DNA of 48,071 bases from Lachnospiraceae bacterium (lineage in GTDB: Bacteria > Bacillota > Clostridia > Lachnospirales > Lachnospiraceae), in assembly GCA_024680595.1 (NCBI GenBank), contig JAILCB010000169.1, positions 1 to 48,071 of the forward strand, read 5' to 3'. Positions 25,518 through 32,608 of this stretch are shown here, one piece after another; within the stretch, counting starts at the first letter, position 1, and each line of letters begins with the position of its first letter. The notes beneath the pieces are model-generated. The model made no database searches. It saw nothing but the letters and a program-made list of their open reading frames with translations, and was not told where the DNA came from. Made by a program: the position numbers and the translations under genes.

Positions 25518-27587
25518 TCAATTCTCCGCTAAAACAACCAGCAGATCATCCGGCAGCAGCTCAAACTCTACCAATTGCATTTCCGTTCCATTGCCTGTCT
25601 CCCACCGGACCGGATTCAGAACCGGCACCTCATATTCACACCGTCTGCATTCCGGATCCCGGTTCTTTAGCTTCTGGATACCGATAAGTATCTCATGTCT
25701 TCTGGCCGCGGCCTCCGCCATGGTATAGAAATCCGTCTTTATGGTTTGATCCGTAAAGTTCAGATATGTCTTGGCCTTACGCATATAGATTTCCGATCCC
25801 TCAGTCCGGAGCAGCTCATCAAAGAACTCATATAATTCAGTACATTCGGATATCTGGGTCATGATCATAGCGGTTAGATTACTGCCAACGACGAAATCAC
25901 TCTGACCGGTAAGCTTTGCCAATTGGGTATTGCTCTCCAAATTCATTTCACAGCATATATTGAATTCATAGCCGTTCCGCTCCCGAATGTCCCGGAGATA
26001 AATGAGCTGCATAAGGATACGTTCGTCCTCCTTACTTGACATACCCTTATCCTCCGTTAAGAGCATAATATTTGTCACTGTGTCATCCAAAACCCGTTCA
26101 AGCACTTCGAGACGGTAAATATCAACATTATCAATAATAGTGATATCAAGGGCATTAAATTTCTCCTGGCCCTTCAAATAATAATTATTGATGTCGATAC
26201 ATTCATCATGGGAAAGAATGACCTCCGCCCTTACATTCAAATCATTATAATAGCCGTCCAGCTCATAGAGAACCTGCTTCAGCATAGGGCTCACGCCAAT
26301 GATCATGATTTTCACCGGCTCAATTTCCAATACGCTATCCATATTGATCTGTTCCTCTTTGATCACATGGCCGCTTTTGGAAGAGGGCAATAGTTTCATG
26401 GAGCCGTCATCCTCTTCCAAAATGAAGAACTTGTCAAAATCCTTAAACTCCATTGTCTCCGGAAAGACAGGAAAGGAATAGCATTTAATATCCTCATCTA
26501 TACTATTTGCTGCGGAACCGCTTATTTCAGATAGGGGAACCTTGGGAATACCCCCCAGAATGACTGCATTTTCTACATAATGATTAATGTCATACATTTT
26601 GACCGAATCCGTCAGGGAATTCTCCGGTTTTATATGTTCACAATAAATCTCATTATCCTCATAACTGAACAGCTCTGAATATACATAGGAAAGTCCCGGC
26701 TGCCTTCCCGCCCCGGCCATAATCTTGGCCATGATACGCGAGTAAACGATTAACTTCAGCCTGTCCCCGCCTGCCAGCTTGGCTTCTATCTCGTTCTTTT
26801 CGTCTCTTATCACGGCGGTGATATATACCTTCCTTGGATTCTCCTCCTCTTCTGCTATTTGATCCAATTTTCCTTTACAGGCCAGAATAGCCTTTATGGT
26901 ATCAAAATCATTCTCCGCATTAATGATGATGGATTTGCATTCCCTCAAATTGCATATATCCAAATCGTCAAAATTATATATTTCACCGGTCCGGAAGATT
27001 AGCTTGGTATGTTTGTCTACAACCAGGCGATTCCGCACTTCAGACTCCATCTCCACCGTCTCCATGCTGTCCATTACTACAACCGGAACAAGTCTCTGAT
27101 TGCTGTTTGCCTCCATCAATTCACTTAGAAGGGAAACCGTCACGTCATTGTATCCCAGCACGACAGTGTGGCCCTGCTCCAGAACCCGGGACTTTCCCTG
27201 GGCAAGTCTTTCCATTTTTGCTTCAATACCATTATTCAAAAGGCCTATCAGGGTACCCATAAAGAGAAGGCCAAAAACGGTCAGAATCAGCATGACAAGG
27301 AGAAAGCTTATTCCCCCCTGATCTCCCGCAATGGTACCGGCATCCAGCACATGCAGGAAGCTGTCCCATACTGAACCGCCCACATCCTTTTGCCGGAAGA
27401 CCAAAGAAATGATGAAACCCGCAAGAAATACACATATTACCGTAAATCCGATTAGGAGTCCTATCTTAGCCACCATGCCCTTGGTCATGATATTGTCAAA
27501 CCAATACTTAACCTTGTCTGTAAATGACGGTTTTCCTCCTCCCCGTGAATTTCCTGAGCCTCTCGCATCGTTTGAATTTTTGTCCAT
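25518..27587 (-). CDS. CASTOR/POLLUX-type putative ion channel
   Basis: A 689-residue membrane protein. The amino end is a Gly/Ser/Asn-rich cytoplasmic tail, then TM1 (about 40-63), a short pore-like segment FLHVLDAGTIAGDQGG, TM2 (about 93-118) and a long cytoplasmic part of two Rossmann-like RCK domains (first: GHTVVLGYNDVTVSLLSELM; second: KIMIIGVSPMLKQVLYELD). This order is that of CASTOR/POLLUX channels of plant nuclei and their bacterial relatives. Cation conduction gated by a cytosolic ligand or redox state is expected from the family; the ion is unknown. It opens the transcript that includes the PD-(D/E)xK candidate. Confidence 0.85.
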   Translation of the reverse strand: MDKNSNDARGSGNSRGGGKPSFTDKVKYWFDNIMTKGMVAKIGLLIGFTVICVFLAGFIISLVFRQKDVGGSVWDSFLHVLDAGTIAGDQGGISFLLVMLILTVFGLLFMGTLIGLLNNGIEAKMERLAQGKSRVLEQGHTVVLGYNDVTVSLLSELMEANSNQRLVPVVVMDSMETVEMESEVRNRLVVDKHTKLIFRTGEIYNFDDLDICNLRECKSIIINAENDFDTIKAILACKGKLDQIAEEEENPRKVYITAVIRDEKNEIEAKLAGGDRLKLIVYSRIMAKIMAGAGRQPGLSYVYSELFSYEDNEIYCEHIKPENSLTDSVKMYDINHYVENAVILGGIPKVPLSEISGSAANSIDEDIKCYSFPVFPETMEFKDFDKFFILEEDDGSMKLLPSSKSGHVIKEEQINMDSVLEIEPVKIMIIGVSPMLKQVLYELDGYYNDLNVRAEVILSHDECIDINNYYLKGQEKFNALDITIIDNVDIYRLEVLERVLDDTVTNIMLLTEDKGMSSKEDERILMQLIYLRDIRERNGYEFNICCEMNLESNTQLAKLTGQSDFVVGSNLTAMIMTQISECTELYEFFDELLRTEGSEIYMRKAKTYLNFTDQTIKTDFYTMAEAAARRHEILIGIQKLKNRDPECRRCEYEVPVLNPVRWETGNGTEMQLVEFELLPDDLLVVLAEN

Positions 27588-27744
27588 TATAATCCCTCCA
27601 AATCAGTCTGCCTGTTTATTCCCCGGATATTCAGCGTAATATAAGGAAGCCCTTCCCCCACCATACTCCAACTATCCCGCAGCCAAAAGAAACTATCTAT
27701 ATCATAACAATATGATAGAAGTAATTCAATTGTTTTTTTCTCAT

Positions 27745-27790
27745 TCGGGACTTTGGTTTCTGGCCTACATTCGAGTAGGGAAGATGCAAA
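27745..27790. repeat. Partial copy of the family 1 end box
   Basis: GGGACTTTGGTTTCTGGCCTACA resembles the family 1 box CTTTGGCTCCTAGCCTACA, with changes on both sides of its small stem. It lies 10 to 60 bp before family 2 copy 2, in the 422-bp spacer ahead of the ion channel gene. Confidence 0.5.
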
Positions 27791-27799
27791 TCGCACCCT

Positions 27800-27854
27800 C
27801 TCGTCCGCGGGCCGCCGGTCGGCTTTAGCCGGCAAATTTCAGCTCGGCGGCTCT
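27800..27854 (-). repeat. Intergenic repeat family 2, copy 2
   Basis: Matches 5052-5106 at 48 of 55 positions without gaps. The inner GTCGGC-TTTA-GCCGGC hairpin and CCGCCG/CGGCGG outer stem are kept. Confidence 0.8.
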
Positions 27855-27861
27855 GCAATAA

Positions 27862-27894
27862 GAAAAAATGCCATTCCCTATTGAGAATAGCATT
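27862..27894 (-). terminator. Rho-independent terminator after DUF3793
   Basis: On the minus strand AATGCTATTC pairs with GAATGGCATT (10 bp, one G-U) around an 8-nt loop, directly followed by a run of six T. It lies 115 bp after the DUF3793 stop. Confidence 0.85.
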
Positions 27895-28009
27895 CTTTTC
27901 CGGTATTGGGGAACCATATCCTGTTATCACAAAGTCTTATTAAGCAGAAATGAAGCCCTATACACCAGGCTTATTCAATAGTAAGCATGGGCGGCCTTCA
28001 TCTCACCCT

Positions 28010-28564
28010 CTAGGCCGTCATTACGGTTAACTGTTCTAAGGACTTACCTTTCCTTATCATCTCCCGATATTTTTCCGTACATTTCCTGAATTTGCTAAAG
28101 GTCTTCTGGGCCTTTTCCGGTTCCGAATAAGCTTTCCAATATCCGCAGCACTTGACTCCCTCACAGGGATGCTTTATAAAGCCTTCCACATCTGAGGGGG
28201 GATATCCCAGGAAAAGACCTATCTCGTGGGGAAAACTCTCGTCAAACTTCAAATGCTTTGCCAGCTGGGCAATACAGCATTCCGGACTCAGGCAGTCATA
28301 TCCCCTGTCTCTAAGGATCTGCAGGGCCTGAGGATCCATCAGATCCCTCTTCAGATAGGCGGGGCGGTAAATATAGATTAAAGCATGGTCCGCTGTTTTC
28401 CTTAAAGGTATGACTCTTAGCCCCCTTTTTCTGAGAGCGTCATTTAATTCACGCACTTCTCTCATCAAATCCGTCTGCTCTGTGATTTTTAATGAAAACA
28501 GACTGCCTGTTTTTATCCCCGCCAATGTCGGGGAGCAGTGCTCTATTATTAATTCCTCTGACAT
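28010..28564 (-). CDS. DUF3793 family protein
   Basis: A 184-residue protein of the clostridial DUF3793 family, recognised from HCSPTLAGIKTGSLFSL at the start, YRPAYLKRDL, FLGYPPSDVEGFI and CCGYWKAYSEPEKAQ toward the end. It has no TM helix. Seven cysteines, including CC pairs, are conspicuous and could hold metal or a disulfide. Function is unknown. It is a single-gene transcript with its own promoter, two matching palindromes upstream and a terminator. The palindromes hint at metal-dependent regulation. GGAGGG precedes the ATG at good spacing. Confidence 0.88.
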   Translation of the reverse strand: MSEELIIEHCSPTLAGIKTGSLFSLKITEQTDLMREVRELNDALRKRGLRVIPLRKTADHALIYIYRPAYLKRDLMDPQALQILRDRGYDCLSPECCIAQLAKHLKFDESFPHEIGLFLGYPPSDVEGFIKHPCEGVKCCGYWKAYSEPEKAQKTFSKFRKCTEKYREMIRKGKSLEQLTVMTA

Positions 28565-28747
28565 AATTCCCTCCGGACCAAAGTGCTTCTTTCCTCACAT
28601 TCTCTTTAGAAGGCGAGGTTGTAATGTATAGACATGCTTTTCTGCAATTCCCTTATCCCAGTCCCAGGCTTACCGGGGTTTTAGACGGCATCAGGAGCGC
28701 CGCCTATCCTTGCATAATAAGCCTTTATCACATTAATCACGGAATCT

Positions 28748-28763
28748 GTTAGGTAATGCTAAC
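28748..28763. promoter_or_regulatory. Palindrome 2 upstream of DUF3793
   Basis: GTTAG-GTAATG-CTAAC has the same arms and spacing as the site overlapping the promoter 71 bp away. It lies within the transcribed leader. Between the two sites is a perfect AACTCCGC/GCGGAGTT hairpin (28779-28800). Confidence 0.6.
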
Positions 28764-28818
28764 TTCCGGCTCTTATATAACTCCGCATTTAGCGGAGTTA
28801 AAAGTAAGCTATGGGGAT

Positions 28819-28834
28819 GTTAGGCTTTGCTAAC
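28819..28834. promoter_or_regulatory. Palindrome 1 at the DUF3793 transcription start
   Basis: GTTAG-GCTTTG-CTAAC covers the predicted start site just below the -10 box. The arms TTAG and CTAA separated by six bases match the layout of DtxR/IdeR boxes (TTAGGTTAGCCTAA core). The position suits repression. Confidence 0.6.
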
Positions 28835-28835
28835 T

Positions 28836-28863
28836 ATTATAATAGCACTTATCCTTATGTATA
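28836..28863 (-). promoter_or_regulatory. Promoter of the DUF3793 gene
   Basis: Minus-strand TATACA (28863-28858) and perfect TATAAT (28841-28836) are 16 bp apart. The predicted leader is about 265 nt. It was compared by eye with cobalamin, FMN, TPP and c-di-GMP riboswitch cores and none fitted. Confidence 0.65.
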
Positions 28864-28914
28864 ATCAAGAGCAATTTATAATTTTTTTATATTTTTACTG
28901 TCCCATGGGGCTTT

Positions 28915-28985
28915 CGATGATGGGCTGTGCCTTTCGTCTCGCACCCGTGCAGGCACGGTGACGAGACTTTGGCTTTTAACCTAAC
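28915..28985 (-). repeat. Intergenic repeat family 1, copy D
   Basis: Starts CGATGATGGGCTG, then a clean two-level stem GTCTCG/CGAGAC enclosing CCGTGC/GCACGG, then the box ACTTTGGCTTTTAACCTAAC. It lies just past the rpsR terminator. A related shorter box (CGGCTTTTGGCCTAC) is at 29046-29060 between rpsR and the terminator. Confidence 0.78.
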
Positions 28986-28986
28986 T

Positions 28987-29019
28987 GAAAAGAGAGGACC
29001 AGTTTCCTGATCCTCTCTT
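28987..29019 (-). terminator. Terminator of the rpsF-ssb-rpsR operon
   Basis: A 13-bp stem (AAGAGAGGATCAG with its complement, one G-U) carries a GAAA tetraloop and is followed by TTTTC on the minus strand. Confidence 0.92.
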
Positions 29020-29075
29020 CCAATGCAACACTTCTATATACTCGTTCGGCTTTTGGCCTACTCTATCCGGTAGTA

Positions 29076-29348
29076 TTATTCTACCACATAGGGCAGAAGT
29101 GCGATATGACGGGCGCGCTTGATAGCCACAGTCAGGGCTCTCTGATGCTTTGCGCAGGTACCGGTCACACGTCTGGGTAAAATCTTGCCCCGCTCAGAAA
29201 TATACTTCTTCAGCTTCATGGCATCCTTATAATCAATTACATTATCCTTACCGCAGAAAACACATACCTTTCTCCTCCTGCGGATTCCGCCTCTTCTCCT
29301 GGGCCCGTCGCCCCTTTCACTGCTTCTATTAAATGGCATAATACTCAT
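29076..29348 (-). CDS. rpsR: 30S ribosomal protein S18
   Basis: A 90-residue ribosomal protein. [48 protein letters not shown] is typical of S18. CVFCGKDN and a later Cys could bind zinc, as in Cys-type S18 paralogues. It is the last gene of rpsF-ssb-rpsR, and S18 pairs with S6 on the platform of the 30S subunit. Confidence 0.98.
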   Translation of the reverse strand: MSIMPFNRSSERGDGPRRRGGIRRRRKVCVFCGKDNVIDYKDAMKLKKYISERGKILPRRVTGTCAKHQRALTVAIKRARHIALLPYVVE

Positions 29349-29382
29349 CTCCTAACATCAAAGTCAATTATTATCCTTTGCC

Positions 29383-29886
29383 TTAGCTAAAAGGCAACTC
29401 TTCATCAATTGCATCCGGCACATTCATAAAACCATCATCGGCCGGACTGGGTGCGCTCTGAGCGCCGCCACTGCTATAGCCGCCGGACGGATTGTCATCA
29501 AATCCCCCGGCCCCGCCGGTATCATAGCCATAAGTCTGTCCACCGCCATTCTCGGCAGCGGCCCGCTTACTCTCCGCAAACTCAATGTCCTCTGCGACTA
29601 CATCCGTGGTATAGACCTTCACGCCATCCTTATTGATATAGCTGCCGGTCTGAATACTGCCGGTCAGGACAATCTTGGTGCCCTTATGGATGTACTTCTC
29701 CATAAACTCGGCACGCTGACGAAATGCAATACAGCTGATGAAATCAGCCTGCTGTTCAGCTCCGTTCCGCTTAAACCGTCTGTCCACAGCCAGGGTAAAT
29801 CTGGCTACTGTAAATGAATCTTCGCCCTGTGTATGACGAATATCAGGATCTCTTGCAAGGCGCCCCATTAAAATAACTTTATTCAT
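29383..29886 (-). CDS. ssb: Single-stranded DNA-binding protein
   Basis: A 167-residue SSB. The OB fold starts MNKVILMGRLARDPDIRHT and includes FTLAVDRRFKRNG, ISCIAFRQRAEFMEKYIHKGTKIVLTGSI. A Gly-rich linker follows, and the carboxy tip DEELPFS closely fits the conserved acidic interaction tip (DDDLPF). It binds ssDNA as a tetramer. Position between rpsF and rpsR is the standard Firmicute arrangement. Confidence 0.97.
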   Translation of the reverse strand: MNKVILMGRLARDPDIRHTQGEDSFTVARFTLAVDRRFKRNGAEQQADFISCIAFRQRAEFMEKYIHKGTKIVLTGSIQTGSYINKDGVKVYTTDVVAEDIEFAESKRAAAENGGGQTYGYDTGGAGGFDDNPSGGYSSGGAQSAPSPADDGFMNVPDAIDEELPFS

Positions 29887-29948
29887 CTATGCCTCACTTT
29901 CTTTCTGAACATTATCCCTGATTGTCCACGGCTTCAAATCCAAACTTC

Positions 29949-30359
29949 TTATTCTTCCTCTTCAGGCTCTTCTTCAGGCTCTTCCTCAGAAACCTCTTCC
30001 TCAGAAGCTTCTTCCTCAGCCTCGTTTTCCTTGGCGGCCTGCTCAGTCTTTCTCTCTTCGATAACCTGATCGGGCAATTCATCCGTAACAATCAGATAAC
30101 GCACGACATTTTCCATAATACGCATGCGGCTCTCAATTTCCTTGGGGGCATCGCTCTCGGCGTCAAACTTAATGAAGGTATAATAGCCATCCCTCATCTT
30201 CTGGATCTCATAGGCAAAACGCTTCTTGCCCAGATCATTCACATTCTTGACCTCTCCGCCGAAACGGGCTACCAAGTCCTTCACCTTGTCAAGGACCGCA
30301 TTCTTTGCGTCTTCTTCCAGTTTTCCGCTGACGACTACGGTCAGCTCATAATGATTCAT
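29949..30359 (-). CDS. rpsF: 30S ribosomal protein S6
   Basis: A 136-residue S6. MNHYELTVVVSG, VKNVNDLGKKRFAYEI and DGYYTFIKFDA are family motifs. About 35 carboxy-terminal residues are nearly all Glu, Ala and Pro, longer than the usual short tail. It binds 16S rRNA with S18. First gene of the operon, with promoter and S6:S18-type leader directly upstream and an AAGGAGG site. Confidence 0.97.
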   Translation of the reverse strand: MNHYELTVVVSGKLEEDAKNAVLDKVKDLVARFGGEVKNVNDLGKKRFAYEIQKMRDGYYTFIKFDAESDAPKEIESRMRIMENVVRYLIVTDELPDQVIEERKTEQAAKENEAEEEASEEEVSEEEPEEEPEEEE

Positions 30360-30377
30360 ACTTTTTCCTCCTTTTGG

Positions 30378-30422
30378 TCTTCCGGCTCATGCGCCCACAT
30401 GAGCAAGGATATATCACGAAGA
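30378..30422 (-). ncRNA. S6:S18 ribosomal leader-like RNA
   Basis: On the minus strand CTCATG and CATGAG form a stem-loop. An unpaired CCG follows on the 3-prime side, then GAAGA, which can pair with an upstream TCTTC. A CCG next to a stem ahead of rpsF is the known S6:S18 autoregulatory motif of bacteria. The outer stem begins right at the predicted start site, so it may be incomplete. Confidence 0.6.
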
Positions 30423-30425
30423 GTT

Positions 30426-30454
30426 ATCTTAACACGAAAAACCCATTCAAGCAA
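30426..30454 (-). promoter_or_regulatory. Promoter of rpsF-ssb-rpsR
   Basis: TTGCTT (30454-30449) and TAAGAT (30431-30426) are 17 bp apart on the minus strand. The predicted leader is about 60 nt. Confidence 0.75.
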
Positions 30455-30548
30455 GTGGAATTTTGATCTTTAAACAAATTATCACTAAATTCCCGCCTAA
30501 CTCAAACCATGTCCCTTTTCCCGGGGACCGCCCCACTGCCTATTCCTT

Positions 30549-32312
30549 TTAATCCCACCAATATGAGCCGAATAAGCCATCGATATGATTATTTTCACCC
30601 AGAGTGGCCTGGAAAACCCCCACCAGGGCCGGCCCCTCTTTCATATACCTGTCTGGATCCTTTTGGGCCAGGTCCATATTATAAAGGACCCACTGCAGGG
30701 GGCTATGGCCTTTCTGGTAATTCCCAAAGCTTTCCATATTGCAGGACTCATCAAATAGGGTATTCCCGTCTATGAAGAGGGTCATTGTTGTCGTTTCCCC
30801 ATCATTCAGGTCGTCCACCAATACATCCCTCAAGAGCACTCTGTCCCCGGCCTTATCATACTCATAGCCGGCGTCGCCATGTACCGTATAGAGAACTGTC
30901 TTAGTGGCCCTCTGCCCTGAATACTTGACATAGGCATCCCCGTAGCCCGCTTTCTTCACGTCCTCCACAAGGGTCTCTGCCTCCTCCTCGTCCCGGCACC
31001 TCCCCGCCGTCACACAGTAGTAGGGTTTCTGACCCAATCCGTCCCAGTCAGGGGCATAGAGAACGGACGCATCCGCCCATTGCTCCTTCAATTCCTCCCT
31101 AAGGGATTCTGCTTCATCCCTATCTGTAATAGCGGCGACCCATACTCCATAGAATGGGCCATAATTATCCGTGATTTGCGCATCATAATTCTTATCTTCA
31201 CCAAGCCCTGCCTCTTCCGCGTCCTTAAGGGAAATGACCGGCACATCCCCTTCCTTTATCCTCTCCAGCTCCAGGGCTTCTTCCGAGTCAAAAATCCCTT
31301 CCATATCCAGGTAGTCAGACCCGGGATCGATTATCAGGGAAGAGCCTTCAATTCGATAATCCACATGAAATAGCATAGGCATGGACCCGCTTCCTAAAAG
31401 GCTGTAGGTGGACTCTATCCTGGCTCCATCTATATTCTGATAGGATCCCCCTCCCAGGAAAACCTCTCTCCCGGCCTCCTTTCTATAGATGCGGAGGTTG
31501 GTCCCTCCTGTAAACTCCAGATAAAGGGGTGTTTCCCCATCCTTTTGCCGCCATAGACCGTTTAGGTCATCCTCGGCAAAAGCCGTCATATCCTCCATAT
31601 AGGGAAAGATATCCTCTACCCGGTCATCCCTTTGAAAGGCCAGGGGGCCGCCCTCATTATCGGAAAAAAGCCGGCCCTTCGGATCCTCTATCATTATCCC
31701 ATTACCAGTGTGCCGTATGGTAACCGGGGCAGGCTTACCCCAATACTTGCCCAGATTGGACATTATGGAGAAGTTCAAAACCCCCACCCTGCAGCTGTCA
31801 TCCTCCGAATACAAAAGATTATCAGCCTCTTCAGGCAGAAATTCTATGGCCCAAAAGGAATAGGCTTCCAGATATTCTGCCTCCTCCCCTGCCATGGCAA
31901 GACCGCCAAAGCCATAGAGATTGCCGCCAAATTCCGTAATGTCCAGAATGTAGCACTCTTCATCTGAGCTTTTACAGCTATACTTTCCACAAAGCTTTTT
32001 ATAAAGCGGCAAGTCCTTACTCCCCATTTCAGCCCCCTCTATTTCATCCTTTTCCGGAGATTCCGGCTTCTCTTCCCCGCTTTCCGGCTTGGCCCCCGGG
32101 TCCTCCGGTGCCGGGGATTGGGCTTCCGGCAGCTCTGCCTCCACCGTCCCCGTCTCCTGTGATAATTCCGGCGTCATCTTTTCCTGCGCCTCCCCCGAAG
32201 CGGAGGCAGGACCGGTAGCTTTAGCTGACTCTGTCCCCCCTGAACTGCAGCCGGCAAATAATAGCAGACAGATTACAGCAATCAGGCAATATCTACACTT
32301 CCCATTCTTCAT
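30549..32312 (-). CDS. Large lipoprotein with a SPOR-like region
   Basis: A 587-residue lipoprotein: signal peptide with lipobox LLFAGC, then an 80-residue Glu/Pro/Ser linker, then a folded part. Two consecutive beta-barrel-like segments (about 130-260, beginning LCGKYSCKSSDEECYILDI, and about 260-360, LNGLWRQKDGETPLYLEF) look like internal repeats. Residues 390-475 (YGVWVAAITDRDEAESLREEL, YYCVTAGRCRDEEEAETLVEDVKKAGY) resemble SPOR domains, which bind denuded peptidoglycan. No enzyme motif is seen. GGAG lies 8 nt before the ATG. It is preceded by the strong terminator at 32360, so it must have its own weak promoter or depend on readthrough. Confidence 0.75.
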   Translation of the reverse strand: MKNGKCRYCLIAVICLLLFAGCSSGGTESAKATGPASASGEAQEKMTPELSQETGTVEAELPEAQSPAPEDPGAKPESGEEKPESPEKDEIEGAEMGSKDLPLYKKLCGKYSCKSSDEECYILDITEFGGNLYGFGGLAMAGEEAEYLEAYSFWAIEFLPEEADNLLYSEDDSCRVGVLNFSIMSNLGKYWGKPAPVTIRHTGNGIMIEDPKGRLFSDNEGGPLAFQRDDRVEDIFPYMEDMTAFAEDDLNGLWRQKDGETPLYLEFTGGTNLRIYRKEAGREVFLGGGSYQNIDGARIESTYSLLGSGSMPMLFHVDYRIEGSSLIIDPGSDYLDMEGIFDSEEALELERIKEGDVPVISLKDAEEAGLGEDKNYDAQITDNYGPFYGVWVAAITDRDEAESLREELKEQWADASVLYAPDWDGLGQKPYYCVTAGRCRDEEEAETLVEDVKKAGYGDAYVKYSGQRATKTVLYTVHGDAGYEYDKAGDRVLLRDVLVDDLNDGETTTMTLFIDGNTLFDESCNMESFGNYQKGHSPLQWVLYNMDLAQKDPDRYMKEGPALVGVFQATLGENNHIDGLFGSYWWD

Positions 32313-32359
32313 ATCCTACACTCCAATCCTTGTCTCATGCATAAGCCATGCCTGCAAGT

Positions 32360-32424
32360 AAAAAAAATGCAGGATCCCTCTAACTGAAAGAATCCCCCTT
32401 TCAGCAAGGAGAAGTCCCTGCATC
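32360..32424 (-). terminator. Terminator of the larB-mscS run
   Basis: On the minus strand ATGCAGGGA pairs with TCCTGCAT at the base, and CTGAAAG pairs with CTTTCAG around a 7-nt loop at the tip. Eight T follow immediately. Confidence 0.88.
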
Positions 32425-32462
32425 TATTTATAATACTGTTTCCTTCAGAATCCGCCTTCTCT

Positions 32463-32594
32463 TTACATCAGGCTCTTTCCGCTTCCCCGGGCGGCATTCA
32501 TGGCATTGGGCTTTCCCTCCTCATCATAGGTCCCAATGATCCAGACCGGCTGGGGAAAAATAAATGGTTCTGCTCCAAAATTCTGTCTGCTCAT
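32463..32594 (-). pseudogene. Truncated flavin reductase/flavoredoxin remnant
   Basis: A 43-codon frame with a good GGAG site at 8 nt. Residues 1-35 read like the start of the flavin reductase-like (flavoredoxin) family: RQNFGAEPFIFPQPVWIIGTYDEEGKPNAMNAA. At the point where relatives continue AWGG, this frame turns to RGSGKSLM and stops. The FMN-binding barrel is absent. It sits directly after mscS and before the terminator. It could still be translated. Confidence 0.75.
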
Positions 32595-32608
32595 ACTACT
32601 AACTCCTT

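Noticed and set aside
28565-28840. Cobalamin or other known riboswitch upstream of DUF3793
   Set aside because: The conserved cores of cobalamin, FMN, TPP, lysine, SAM and c-di-GMP classes were not found by eye.
29922-30473. Plus-strand 183-codon frame with a Leu/Phe-rich start
   Set aside because: Its apparent membrane helix is the complement of the Glu-rich tail of rpsF.
32463-32594. Intact small protein gene
   Set aside because: The match to the flavin reductase start ends abruptly at a conserved position, so a remnant is more likely, although translation is possible.
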